Shown piece by piece: positions 26,275 through 35,252 of a stretch of DNA of 64,000 nt. Position 1 is the stretch's first letter. Every line of letters begins with the position of its first letter. The position numbers and the translations under genes are program-made. The stretch comes from Amphibacillus sediminis NBRC 103570 (GTDB lineage Bacteria; Bacillota; Bacilli; Bacillales; Amphibacillaceae), in NCBI RefSeq assembly GCF_001552275.1, contig NZ_BCQW01000013.1:1-64000 (forward strand), read 5' to 3'. Below the pieces are notes generated by a model that saw nothing but the letters and a program-made list of their open reading frames with translations, did not search any database and was not told where the DNA came from.

Positions 26275-27294
26275 TTGGCTAAAATCTTAGAAGTTAAAAA
26301 TCTCGTTACAGGCTATCGGGGGAAAGACGGCTTTATCAAAGCTGTGGATGGTGTATCGTTTGATATTGAAAAAGGTGAAACCGTGTGTATTGTCGGTGAA
26401 TCCGGTAGCGGTAAAAGTGTAACTTCAATGAGTATTATGAGATTAGTTGAATATGAGAATGGCCAGATCTTAGATGGTGAGATTATCTTTAATGGTGAAG
26501 ATCTTACAACTAAAAATGCCGAACAAATGCGAAAAATCAGAGGATCAAAAGTATCGATGATCTTTCAGGAGCCGTTAACGGCACTTAATCCTGTTTTTAC
26601 TGTAGGTAAGCAAATCAGTGAATCCATTCTTTTTCACCAAAAAATGACCAAACAGGAAGCATTAATTAAGGCGGAGGAATTACTTTCACTGGTTGGTTTA
26701 TCTGAACCAAAGACTCGATTAAAGCAGTATCCTCATGAATTATCTGGTGGGATGAGACAGCGAGTCATGATTGCGATGGCCTTGGCGACAAATCCGGAAT
26801 TACTTATTGCAGATGAACCAACAACGGCACTTGATGTCACGATTGAAGCACAGATTCTTGAGTTGCTCCGTAAGCTCAGAGAACAAAATGATATGTCGAT
26901 CATGCTGATTACCCATGATATTGGGGTTGCTGTAGAGATGTCGCATCGCATTATTATTATGTATGCTGGGAAGGTTATGGAAATTTCTGAAACTTCAGAT
27001 ATCATTCGTAAACCTTACCATCCTTATACGAAGGCGTTGCTAGAATCTGTTCCAACTATGGATGGCGAGCGTGGTACCGAATTGAAATCCATTAAAGGTT
27101 CTATCCCAAGCTTAAATCAATTACCTAAGGGGTGTCGCTTTGCTCCACGTTGCCCATTAGCAACTGAGCAGTGTCACAGTCAAGAACCACCACTCGTTGC
27201 TAAGGATAATAGACAAGTAGCCTGTTGGCATGTTGATAAATTTATTAATCAAGCTGATACCGAGCAAGGAAGGGAGGGTGATTATGTTGAGTGA
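26275..27294 (+). CDS. dppD: Di/oligopeptide ABC transporter ATPase (DppD type)
   Basis: This 339-residue ABC ATPase has Walker [12 protein letters not shown], signature [15 protein letters not shown] and Walker [13 protein letters not shown]. The C-terminal [15 protein letters not shown] is the cysteine-rich extension specific to the peptide/nickel transporter subfamily. TTG start at 26275 follows AGAGGGG. It overlaps the next ATPase gene by 11 bp. It energises uptake together with the DppF-type subunit. Confidence 0.9.
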   Translation: MAKILEVKNLVTGYRGKDGFIKAVDGVSFDIEKGETVCIVGESGSGKSVTSMSIMRLVEYENGQILDGEIIFNGEDLTTKNAEQMRKIRGSKVSMIFQEPLTALNPVFTVGKQISESILFHQKMTKQEALIKAEELLSLVGLSEPKTRLKQYPHELSGGMRQRVMIAMALATNPELLIADEPTTALDVTIEAQILELLRKLREQNDMSIMLITHDIGVAVEMSHRIIIMYAGKVMEISETSDIIRKPYHPYTKALLESVPTMDGERGTELKSIKGSIPSLNQLPKGCRFAPRCPLATEQCHSQEPPLVAKDNRQVACWHVDKFINQADTEQGREGDYVE

Positions 27295-28330
27295 AGACAA
27301 ACGTCAGCAGGAACCACTTGTTGAAGTCAAACATTTAAAAAAGTATTTTGAAGTTAAAGAAAGCGGGGGTGTCAAGAGAAAGAAAAAAGTGATTAAAGCC
27401 GTTAACGATGTATCATTGACGATATATCAAGGTGAAACACTAGGTTTAGTAGGAGAATCAGGATGTGGTAAGTCAACATTAGGTCGAAATATCTTACGGC
27501 TTCAAGAGCCGACTGATGGTGAAGTGATCTTCCACGATCAAGATATTTTAACTTACAACAAGAAGCAATTAAGACAAATCAGAAATAAAATGCAAATTAT
27601 TTATCAAGATCCATTCGGCTCACTTAACCCTAGGTTTACTATTGGCCAAAGTATCAGTGAGATGTTTAAAATTCATGGGTTATATACACCAAAGGAACGC
27701 GAGGAGCGGACGAAGGAGCTGTTAGAGCTTGTTGGTTTAGATCCAAACCGCTATCATAGCTATCCTCATGAATTCTCAGGCGGGCAAAGGCAGCGAGTAG
27801 GCATTGCACGAGCCTTAGCGCTGAATCCTGAATTTATTGTCGCAGATGAGCCTGTTTCAGCTTTAGATGTATCCGTACAATCACAGATTATTAATTTGCT
27901 GATGAAGTTAAAAAAGGACTTTGGCTTAACGTTACTATTTATTGCACACGGCTTGAATGTAGTTAGACACATTTCCGATCGAGTGGGTGTGATGTACTTA
28001 GGGAAACTCGTCGAAATTTCAGAGACAGACAATATATTCGATAGTCCTGCGCACCCATATACAGCAGCGCTACTATCCACTGTCCCTGATCCAAACCCAG
28101 AGAAGCGCAGAGAGCGCATCGTCTTAGAAGGTGAGGTGCCTTCACCAGCTTCCCCACCTTCTGGTTGTAGCTTTAGGACACGCTGTCCACTCGCTACCGA
28201 ACGATGCAAGCAGGTTGTACCTGAATTACAAGAAGTACGAAGCGGTCACTTCGTCTCTTGTCACTACCCTTTGGCAAAAGGGCAAACCTTACTCGATGCT
28301 ATTAAAGAAAAGCAAACAAGTAAAGTGTAA
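27284..28330 (+). CDS. dppF: Di/oligopeptide ABC transporter ATPase (DppF type)
   Basis: The protein has 348 residues from ATG 27284, which is preceded by GGGAGGGTG. Starting further upstream would run deep into the previous gene. Walker A is [12 protein letters not shown], the signature [15 protein letters not shown] and Walker [13 protein letters not shown]. The C-terminal [16 protein letters not shown] repeats the peptide-transporter extension. The lysine-rich insert around residues 25-35 ([12 protein letters not shown]) is usual for DppF/OppF. Confidence 0.9.
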   Translation: MLSEDKRQQEPLVEVKHLKKYFEVKESGGVKRKKKVIKAVNDVSLTIYQGETLGLVGESGCGKSTLGRNILRLQEPTDGEVIFHDQDILTYNKKQLRQIRNKMQIIYQDPFGSLNPRFTIGQSISEMFKIHGLYTPKEREERTKELLELVGLDPNRYHSYPHEFSGGQRQRVGIARALALNPEFIVADEPVSALDVSVQSQIINLLMKLKKDFGLTLLFIAHGLNVVRHISDRVGVMYLGKLVEISETDNIFDSPAHPYTAALLSTVPDPNPEKRRERIVLEGEVPSPASPPSGCSFRTRCPLATERCKQVVPELQEVRSGHFVSCHYPLAKGQTLLDAIKEKQTSKV

Positions 28331-28388
28331 GTGATTAACACTCACTTCCATTTTATCACAATCTAAAAAATAAAGGGAGTTTTTTAAT

Positions 28389-29600
28389 ATGGCAAGTGTT
28401 GATAACAAAAAGAACTATGATGGCTATAAAGCGTTTCAATATTTAGAACCTGGTGTAGATTATAAAGAATATAAATTAGCAAAGGAAATTGGACGTGTGC
28501 CAGCCTTTGATTATCCAGTCAGTGAAGAAGAAGAAGCGATTGTACAAGAGATCTTTCGTAACGATACCATCATTTCGATGCATGAGCATACCTTTATTGC
28601 GCCAGAGGACTTAACAGAATTTTACGAGTTTCGTCGTACCGGCCGAGACTTTACAGCATATGAGGCTTTAAGTCAATCAGGCTTAGATGTTATTTTTGAA
28701 AATTTCATGGATGGAACAGCGATGGTGACATCTCAAGCAGGTTGGAAATGGTCAGATGTTATTCATGATATAGGAATTCGTTATAGCGATATTGCTCACC
28801 AAGATATGATCATTAAAGCAGAGCGTTTAGAGGATATCTACCGTGCCAAGAAAGAAGGTAAGATTGCCTTTGTTGGTGCACTAGAATCATGTACGATGAT
28901 TGAAAATGAACTTGATCGTTTAGATATTTTATACGGTTTTGGGATTCGAACAATGGGAGTTGTCTATTCTGAAGCAAACCAGCTTGGAGCCGGTTTAAGA
29001 GAACCGAATGATGCAGGGCTTACGGTGTTTGGTAAAGAAGCGGTTAAGCGAATGAATAAGCTTGGTATTACCATTGATGTCTCACATGCTGGGGACAAGA
29101 CAGCACTTGATACGATTGAAACGAGTGATGCCCCTGTTACCATCAACCATGCTGGTGCAAGAGGGCTATGGAATACAAATCGGATGAAGCCAGATGATGT
29201 CATTAAAGCTTGTGCGGAAAAAGGTGGCGTTATTGCGATTGAAGCTGCTCCGCACTCAACGGTAACAGCTAAACATCCACAGCATAGTATCGAATCGTTT
29301 ATGGAGCATTTTGAATATGTGGCGAATCTTGTCGGAATTGATCATGTTGCCTTTGGACCAGATACGCTTTTCGGTGACCATGTCGGCTTACACGATGTCT
29401 TATCTGGACAGCTTTCAATTAAGAGCTCACAAAAATCTGATCTACAACGTGTTGAGTATGTTAAAGGATTAGAAAATCCGGCTGAATGCTTCCCTAATAT
29501 TGTTCGTTGGTTAGTTAAGCATGGCTACAGCAAAGAAGATATTCGTAAAGTCGTTGGAACAAATATCATTCGCGTATTAGAAGCAACATGGACGAAATAA
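28389..29600 (+). CDS. Membrane (renal-type) dipeptidase, peptidase family M19
   Basis: This 403-residue metallopeptidase-like protein has M19 landmarks: the N-terminal metal motif region IISMHEHTF (HxH where most members read HxD), a central IDVSHAGDKTA, NHAGARGLWNTNR and HVAFGPDTLFGDHVG. It has no signal peptide, so it is probably cytoplasmic. It would hydrolyse imported dipeptides, including those with a D-residue at the C-terminal side, as is known for the family. It lies 58 bp after the ATPase genes and 14 bp before the binding protein; AAGGGAG precedes the ATG. Confidence 0.82.
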   Translation: MASVDNKKNYDGYKAFQYLEPGVDYKEYKLAKEIGRVPAFDYPVSEEEEAIVQEIFRNDTIISMHEHTFIAPEDLTEFYEFRRTGRDFTAYEALSQSGLDVIFENFMDGTAMVTSQAGWKWSDVIHDIGIRYSDIAHQDMIIKAERLEDIYRAKKEGKIAFVGALESCTMIENELDRLDILYGFGIRTMGVVYSEANQLGAGLREPNDAGLTVFGKEAVKRMNKLGITIDVSHAGDKTALDTIETSDAPVTINHAGARGLWNTNRMKPDDVIKACAEKGGVIAIEAAPHSTVTAKHPQHSIESFMEHFEYVANLVGIDHVAFGPDTLFGDHVGLHDVLSGQLSIKSSQKSDLQRVEYVKGLENPAECFPNIVRWLVKHGYSKEDIRKVVGTNIIRVLEATWTK

Positions 29601-29614
29601 GGAGGAAGATATAG

Positions 29615-31249
29615 ATGAAAACAAAACGATGGCTTTTTCTAATCATGTTAGTTGTAACAATAGGTATGATCGCCGCTTGTGGTAGTAATGATGGTGATGG
29701 TGGCGAACAAGCAGAGCAACCAAGTGGTGAAACAGGAACAAGTGAACCAACTCAAGGTGGTAGTGTTTCCATTCCGATCGTAGCGGATCCAACGTTTAAT
29801 CCTTGGCATCCAAGTGCTTATGCTGAATCAAACGTCATTAATCGTGTTATTTTTGATGGATTAACAAAGTTTGGTAAGGATGGACTACCAGCACCGAACT
29901 TGGCAGAAAACTGGGAAATATCTGATGATGGCTTAGTGTGGACGTTTAACCTACGCGATGATGTGAATTGGCATGACGGTGAACCATTTACTGCAGAAGA
30001 CGTTGCCTTTACCTTTAATGAAATTGTCTTAGATCCAGATTTAGGTGCTAACAATGCCTCACACTTTTCACAGTTAGATCGCGTTGAGGTGATTGATGAT
30101 TATACTGTTGATTTTCATTTAGCAAGTCCGGTAGCTGCTTTACCAGCTTATTTAAGCTTTAATACGGAAATTATTCCAGAGCATATTTTTGCAGGGGAAG
30201 ATCCATGGGATTTAACATCCTTTAATAAAGAAAATCCTGTCGGTACAGGTCCATTTAAATTGAAAGAATATGTATCTGGGCAAAGGGTTGTCCTAGAACG
30301 AAATGATGATTACTTTGATCAAGTTGCTTATCTAGATGAAATTGAATATAAAGTATTAGCAGATGCCAACACACATGTGGCGCAATTATTAAGTGGAGAG
30401 TTAGATATTTTTGCACTTGATGATACATCTGCCATTGAACGCATTGAAAATGCAGATGATATTACGATTGTTGGTCGAGAAACACCACGCTTTTTCTGGC
30501 TTATCTTAAATCATAATCATGAAGAGTTTCAGGATAAACGCTTAAGTCAAGCTATGCTTCATGCGATCGATCGCCAAGCGATTATTGATACCGTGCTACA
30601 AGGGTATGGAACTATTGCGGATGCGGGTATCGCACCGATTTTAAGTGAATATTATACGACTGATGTTAAACGCTATGACTTTGATCAGGACAAGGCTCGC
30701 GAATTACTTGCTGAACTTGGTTATGAGGATTCAAATGGTGATGGCTTTGTTGAAAAAGATGGCGAACGTTTGACCATCACATTTGATGTAGGGATTCAAG
30801 GTGATCTTGAATCAATTGCTCAAATGATTCAACAATATTTAATTCAGGTTGGTATTGATGTACAACTAGAAACCATGGATTGGAACAGCATGATTGACAA
30901 AGTTGTGATTCAACGTGACTACGAAATGACACTTAACTGGTGGCGATATCCTGCTGATCCTGATTTAACCGCTTATATGCATTCTAATAGTGCAGATGGT
31001 AACAACATTCCAGCCTTTAGCAACGAAGAATTGGATAAATTATTAGAAGCAGGGGCACAAGCGAACTCAGTTGAAGAAAGACAGCAAATTTATCTTGAGG
31101 CTCAACAAGTCATGGCAGAGGAGTTACCATACATGTTCTTATGGTACCCACAAGAGGTTCAAGTAAGACAAAGCTCACTACAAGGGATTCCAGATCTTGC
31201 CTTTGGTGATGCGTTGTACTATACGAACGAATGGTATATTGAGCAGTAA
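29615..31249 (+). CDS. dppE: Dipeptide-binding lipoprotein (SBP family 5)
   Basis: This 544-residue exported lipoprotein has its lipobox ending in C22 (GMIAACGS), followed by a Gly/Glu-rich linker. The SBP_bac_5 fold is visible as GLVWTFNLRDDVNWHDGEPFTAEDVAFTF-type sequence, PVGTGPFKL, RLSQAMLHAIDR and the C-terminal WYPQEVQVR. It captures peptides outside the membrane for the DppBC permease. The ATG at 29615 follows AAGGAGG. Confidence 0.9.
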   Translation: MKTKRWLFLIMLVVTIGMIAACGSNDGDGGEQAEQPSGETGTSEPTQGGSVSIPIVADPTFNPWHPSAYAESNVINRVIFDGLTKFGKDGLPAPNLAENWEISDDGLVWTFNLRDDVNWHDGEPFTAEDVAFTFNEIVLDPDLGANNASHFSQLDRVEVIDDYTVDFHLASPVAALPAYLSFNTEIIPEHIFAGEDPWDLTSFNKENPVGTGPFKLKEYVSGQRVVLERNDDYFDQVAYLDEIEYKVLADANTHVAQLLSGELDIFALDDTSAIERIENADDITIVGRETPRFFWLILNHNHEEFQDKRLSQAMLHAIDRQAIIDTVLQGYGTIADAGIAPILSEYYTTDVKRYDFDQDKARELLAELGYEDSNGDGFVEKDGERLTITFDVGIQGDLESIAQMIQQYLIQVGIDVQLETMDWNSMIDKVVIQRDYEMTLNWWRYPADPDLTAYMHSNSADGNNIPAFSNEELDKLLEAGAQANSVEERQQIYLEAQQVMAEELPYMFLWYPQEVQVRQSSLQGIPDLAFGDALYYTNEWYIEQ

Positions 31250-31255
31250 AAGAAT

Positions 31256-31284
31256 AAGTGCGCCTAAACAGGCGCACTTCTCAT
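31256..31284 (+). promoter_or_regulatory. Intra-operon hairpin after the binding protein
   Basis: Perfect 10-bp arms AAGTGCGCCT (31256-31265) and AGGCGCACTT (31270-31279) with a 4-base loop, followed by CTCATTATC, which lacks a proper U-tract. Such hairpins after binding-protein genes commonly stabilise the upstream message or dampen read-through, giving excess binding protein over permease. Confidence 0.65.
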
Positions 31285-31309
31285 TATCGGATGTAAGGAG
31301 GAATGAACA

Positions 31310-32260
31310 GTGCTTCGATTCATACTTAATCGCTTAGGGCAGAGTGTTGTCCTGATGCTAATTGTGACGATGATTACGTTTTTTCTCATTAATTTAGCGC
31401 CAGGTGGGCCAACAGGTGCGATGCGTATGGAGGCTTCACCGGAAGAGCGTCAAGCCATTATTGAACGGCTAGGATTAGATCAACCGGTTATTGTTCGTTA
31501 TGGGCAATGGCTCGGGGATGCTTTGCAGGGGGATTTGGGTACTTCATTTAATTCCAGCGAGCCTGTTATTAAACGTATTTTTGATCGATTGCCTTATACA
31601 ATTGAACTCACGGTATTCACAGTTATTTTTTCCGTCACAATTGGGATAATTATCGGTGTGATTTCAGCGATTAAGCGTGGTAGGGCACAGGATCACTTCA
31701 TCAATTTTTCAAGTGTCATAGGTTTATCTGTGCCGTCCTTTTGGTTGGGTTTAATGTTTATCTTACTCTTCTCGGTTGAACTCAAGTGGTTACCAGCATC
31801 AGGCGTTGGTCCGCGGGGAGAGGCGTTTGATTTAGTCACATACTTAAAGCATATTATTATGCCTGTGATCATCTTATCGATGACCATTCTCCCTAATATT
31901 GTACGATTTACCCGTTCCTCAATGCTTGAGGTCATCTCTCAGAATTATATTCGGACCATCCGGGCAAAGGGAGCAAAAGAATTTATTGTCTTATATATTC
32001 ATGCACTTCGTAATGCGCTCATCCCAGTTATAACAGTGATTGGTGTCTTAATCCCAAGGTTATTAAGTGGTGCGGTTATAACGGAAACCATTTTTGGCTG
32101 GACAGGGATTGGCTCATTAATTATTGAGGCAGCTAACAGCCGTGACTATCCGTTAGTAATGGGGATAACAGTTGTCATAACCCTTGTTGTGGTCTTGAGT
32201 AACTTAGTAGTGGATTTGGTTTATTCTAAAGTTGATCCACGGGTAAAAAATCTTGCTTAG
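31310..32260 (+). CDS. dppB: Dipeptide ABC transporter permease (DppB type)
   Basis: The protein has 316 residues with six predicted membrane segments. The N-terminal segment ends in the conserved NLAPGGPTGA. The EAA-loop region is visible as YIRTIRAKGAKEFIVLYIHALRNALIP (permease-ATPase contact), followed by GAVITETIFGWTGIGSL. The GTG start at 31310 is set by AAGGAGG. Confidence 0.9.
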   Translation: MLRFILNRLGQSVVLMLIVTMITFFLINLAPGGPTGAMRMEASPEERQAIIERLGLDQPVIVRYGQWLGDALQGDLGTSFNSSEPVIKRIFDRLPYTIELTVFTVIFSVTIGIIIGVISAIKRGRAQDHFINFSSVIGLSVPSFWLGLMFILLFSVELKWLPASGVGPRGEAFDLVTYLKHIIMPVIILSMTILPNIVRFTRSSMLEVISQNYIRTIRAKGAKEFIVLYIHALRNALIPVITVIGVLIPRLLSGAVITETIFGWTGIGSLIIEAANSRDYPLVMGITVVITLVVVLSNLVVDLVYSKVDPRVKNLA

Positions 32261-32272
32261 GAGGTGAATGAG

Positions 32273-33163
32273 TTGGAGACACCTGCAAATATTGAAACAG
32301 CACCAGAGGTAGAGCCTGTCCAACAGCGCAAGGTCACCTTCTGGACAAGCTTACATCGCAACAAAATCGCGATGCTAGCCTTTTGGTTTTTAATTGTGCT
32401 TCATGTAATTGTCTTTATTGGACCCTTAGTCTGGTCTTATACGCCAACGGAAATGACAACAACTGGTCCTTTAGCCAATTGGTCTTGGGCTCATCCTTTT
32501 GGGACAGATGATCTAGGACGTGATGTATTTGCGCGGATGCTACATGGTGGCCGGATTACATTACTTGTTGGTTTGGCGGCTATGCTGTTTTCCTTATTAA
32601 TCGGAACAATTATCGGAGCATGTGCCGGCTTTTTTGGTAAAGTAGTTGAATCGATTTTAATGCGTGTGACAGAGGCAATGATGGCCATACCAAATTTCTT
32701 TTTCGTTCTAGTTGCTTTGACTGTATTAGGGACGAGTCCGATGATGGTTATTATTGTGATCGCCTGTTCAGGATGGATGGAAGTGGCACGGGTTGTTTAT
32801 GGTGAAACACTGAAATGGAAGGAATATGAGTTTGTTGAAGCTGCTAATGCAGCGGGAGCAAAGCCCTTACGAATATTAATTAAATATATCATTCCTCAGG
32901 TTCTTCCATCCATCATTGTTTCAGGAACATTAATGATTGCATGGGCGATCTTAACCGAAAGTGCAATAAGTTATTTAGGCTTAGGGATTCAACCCCCAAC
33001 CCCAACATGGGGCAATATGCTACAAAATGCGCAACAATATTTATGGACTGCGCCTGTACTAGGTATTCTGCCAGGGGCAGCGATTACGTTAATTGTGTTA
33101 GCGTATAATTTCTTAGGTGATGGGCTAAGAGATGCACTAGATCCTAAATTTGTTAAAAAATAA
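32273..33163 (+). CDS. dppC: Dipeptide ABC transporter permease (DppC type)
   Basis: About 296 residues with an N-terminal cytoplasmic extension and six membrane segments. Conserved features include HPFGTDDLGRDVFARMLHGG, the EAA loop EYEFVEAANAAGAKPLRILIKYIIP and SYLGLGIQPPTPTWGNML. I place the start at TTG 32273, 8 bp after AGGAGG; the GTG at 32264 is part of that site. It pairs with DppB as a heterodimer. Confidence 0.9.
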   Translation: METPANIETAPEVEPVQQRKVTFWTSLHRNKIAMLAFWFLIVLHVIVFIGPLVWSYTPTEMTTTGPLANWSWAHPFGTDDLGRDVFARMLHGGRITLLVGLAAMLFSLLIGTIIGACAGFFGKVVESILMRVTEAMMAIPNFFFVLVALTVLGTSPMMVIIVIACSGWMEVARVVYGETLKWKEYEFVEAANAAGAKPLRILIKYIIPQVLPSIIVSGTLMIAWAILTESAISYLGLGIQPPTPTWGNMLQNAQQYLWTAPVLGILPGAAITLIVLAYNFLGDGLRDALDPKFVKK

Positions 33164-33178
33164 AGGAGCTGTTTGGTT

Positions 33179-34012
33179 GTGTTTATGACAGTTAATGATA
33201 ATGAGCTTTATTATGAAATACACGGTAATCCGGACGGAGAGACGATCTTCTTTATCCACGGTGCACCAGGCTTAGGGGATTGCCGTAGTGATATTAAAGC
33301 ATTTTCTGCATTAGGTGATGATTATCAACTGGTTTTTATGGATATGCGTGGTTCTGGTCGTTCTGAAGGAAAACCACCATTTACGCATGAGCAGTGGACA
33401 GCGGATATTGAAGAAGTCAGAAAAAAACTGGTTGGTAAACCGATTAAAATACTGGGTGGATCTTATGGTGGGTTTTTAACATTGGAATATGTGTTAAGAT
33501 ATCCCGACAGTGTGACACATGTATTACTAAGAGATACGGCACCAAGTAATGAATTTGATCATTTATCTGTAGATCGTGCTCTTGAGAGTAACCTTCCAGG
33601 AATTACAGAAGAGATGCTCCACAAATTATTTGAAGGTCGGGTTGATTCGAATGAAGAACTGAAGGAGATGTTTGCGGCGATTCAGCCTTTATACACGGTT
33701 GAATATGATGAAGCGGCAGTTAAAGAAAGAATTGACTCCATTTTTTATCGTTATGAGACGCATAACTTTGCCTTTAGTGAAAACAAACCAAATTTTAATT
33801 TAGTAAAGGATCTACACAAGATCAAGGTGCCCACTCTTGTAACAGTAGGTCGTCATGATTGGGTTACACCTGTTGTCTGTTCAGAAATTATTGCTGAGCA
33901 TGTACCTAATTCAAAGCTCGTGATCTTTGAAAATAGTGGTCATTCGCCTCATGCAGAAGAGAATGAGGACTATTTAAAATTAGTTCGCCAGTTTTTACAA
34001 GAAAATAAATAA
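33179..34012 (+). CDS. Alpha/beta hydrolase, probable proline iminopeptidase (S33)
   Basis: About 277 residues. Oxyanion motif HGAPGLGD, nucleophile elbow GGSYGG, late aspartate in GRHDWVTP and catalytic histidine in NSGHSPHAEE are all present. The S33-like order and the peptide-uptake context suggest an aminopeptidase releasing N-terminal proline, though other hydrolase activities are possible. Start choice: TTG 33173 is only 4 bp from GGAG and ATG 33185 is 16 bp away, so GTG 33179 at 10 bp seems best. It is the last gene of the operon. Confidence 0.8.
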   Translation: MFMTVNDNELYYEIHGNPDGETIFFIHGAPGLGDCRSDIKAFSALGDDYQLVFMDMRGSGRSEGKPPFTHEQWTADIEEVRKKLVGKPIKILGGSYGGFLTLEYVLRYPDSVTHVLLRDTAPSNEFDHLSVDRALESNLPGITEEMLHKLFEGRVDSNEELKEMFAAIQPLYTVEYDEAAVKERIDSIFYRYETHNFAFSENKPNFNLVKDLHKIKVPTLVTVGRHDWVTPVVCSEIIAEHVPNSKLVIFENSGHSPHAEENEDYLKLVRQFLQENK

Positions 34013-34022
34013 TCTATACTAG

Positions 34023-34065
34023 GGCTGTCATTAAAACTGTAAAGTGTTTAATGACAGCCTTTTTA
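34023..34065 (+). terminator. Terminator of the dipeptide operon
   Basis: A 13-bp perfect stem (GGCTGTCATTAAA, 34023-34035, with TTTAATGACAGCC, 34047-34059) followed by a T run. The T run forms the TTTAT boundary of family-1 copy C. Confidence 0.9.
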
Positions 34066-34162
34066 TCGCAGTGTAACTGTCTGGGGTTGCGATTACTCGC
34101 TCCATCGAAGGGCTTTTGTAAGACTCCCCCTTCAAGAAATAAGGGAACACGTCTTGTCTAGA
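34062..34162 (+). mobile_element. Family-1 structured repeat, copy C (3'-truncated)
   Basis: It keeps the left 100 bp (TTTATCGCAGTGTAACTG, then GAACACGTCTTGTCTAG) and then diverges completely. The right end is missing. Confidence 0.8.
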
Positions 34163-34373
34163 GAATCTGCATAAAAAAACAAACGCGATTAAGTAACTAT
34201 GATCTTTCGATATTCAGAAATAATTTCGAGGAAATATAAAAATAAGTTTATATTGGAATTCTGTCTTACTGTTTGGCAAACTTAACGATAATTTCTCAAA
34301 CTACCCTTAACACAGTTTTGTAGTTATGTTATCCTATAAATTGGAATTTTAATTCAATATATTTCAGGTAGGT
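34163..34373. other. AT-rich intergenic region
   Basis: No gene recognised. TTTTGTAGTTATGTTATCCTA-like AT-rich sequence near 34315-34340 could hold a promoter for the small genes that follow. Confidence 0.3.
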
Positions 34374-34499
34374 ATGTTATTGGATAACGCAAACAAGGAT
34401 ATCGGAGTTCATTCTGCAGGTAGCCAAGTTAATCAAAGAAATTATGGAACTGCTTTAGACCCACTTAAAATTTTTTTTAAAAAACAATTAAAGGATTAA
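34374..34499 (+). CDS. Possible 41-residue small protein or gene remnant
   Basis: An ATG-initiated frame of 41 codons that ends in the basic sequence IFFKKQLKD, with only a weak, too-close ribosome site. Its last codons contain the AAAGGA ribosome site of the next gene, which starts 3 bp after the stop, so coupling is possible. No family recognised. It could equally be the tail of a degraded gene. Confidence 0.3.
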   Translation: MLLDNANKDIGVHSAGSQVNQRNYGTALDPLKIFFKKQLKD

Positions 34500-34502
34500 G
34501 AA

Positions 34503-34976
34503 ATGAAAAAGAGGATCATAATCATTTTGTTGGTAGGTACAATCCTTGCTCTAATCTTTCTTTGCTATGATAATCACAACGTTTCTGATCCTGAGAAGGT
34601 AAAAGAAGAAATGAAAGAAGCAGGAATTGAGTTTGCAATGTCAGGCTATTATTACTTCGGTTTCCTAGATCAAAGAGAAAAACAAGATAGTGAGTTTGAA
34701 ATAGATTATTTTTACCATATGGATAATCACTTTCAGGATTATTATTATAGCATGTTCATAACCACGAAAGAAGATAAAGAACTGGCAGAAGACTATATCA
34801 CATATTTTGAATCCATAGGTGGGTTAAGGCTATACTCAATACCGAGTACAGGTTTAAGTTTGAAAAACGGTGACTATATCACTTTTATTGTAAAATCTCC
34901 CATAAAAGAAGTATATCCTGCAAGGGTTGAGCAGATTGAAAATGTTGAAGTGTTACATGCTAGAGTTTTGAAGTAA
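34503..34976 (+). CDS. Small membrane-anchored protein of unknown function
   Basis: The protein has 157 residues. The N-terminus KKRIIIILLVGTILALIFLC is a signal anchor; the cysteine after LIFL does not fit a good lipobox. The rest is an acidic, tyrosine-rich extracellular domain (around residues 45-80, SGYYYFGFLDQ, then YHMDNHFQDYYYSMF) with no motif I recognise. AAAGGA lies 7 bp before the ATG. Confidence 0.65.
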   Translation: MKKRIIIILLVGTILALIFLCYDNHNVSDPEKVKEEMKEAGIEFAMSGYYYFGFLDQREKQDSEFEIDYFYHMDNHFQDYYYSMFITTKEDKELAEDYITYFESIGGLRLYSIPSTGLSLKNGDYITFIVKSPIKEVYPARVEQIENVEVLHARVLK

Positions 34977-35252
34977 GGTTAACAGAGTATTTTAAACGTT
35001 TATATACGAAAAATAATGGTCATAGTATTGGCCAATATTTTTGAGGAAACATGTATAAATCGAGCTGTGAATGCCCAGCAGTTAGTAGTCTTTGAATAGT
35101 GTAGCTTTGTTCATAAAAATGCAGGAAAGATGATGCATTTTTAATGAATACTTTATAAAATTTTTATCTTGGCTTACTTCGATTTTAAGGAATTTTGGTC
35201 AAACTAAAGGATAGCGATTCATTCCATTAACGGATAAGGGACGATAAAAAAT
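34977..35252. other. Intergenic region before the nucleotidase
   Basis: No gene or clear terminator seen; AT-rich sequence likely including the promoter of the 5'-nucleotidase gene. AAGGGACG near 35235 is its ribosome site. Confidence 0.4.

Noticed and set aside
31256-31284. Terminator ending the dipeptide operon after the binding protein
   Set aside because: The stem is strong but no U-tract follows, and the permease genes needed by the same transporter start 26 bp later, so it is more likely a stabiliser or attenuator.
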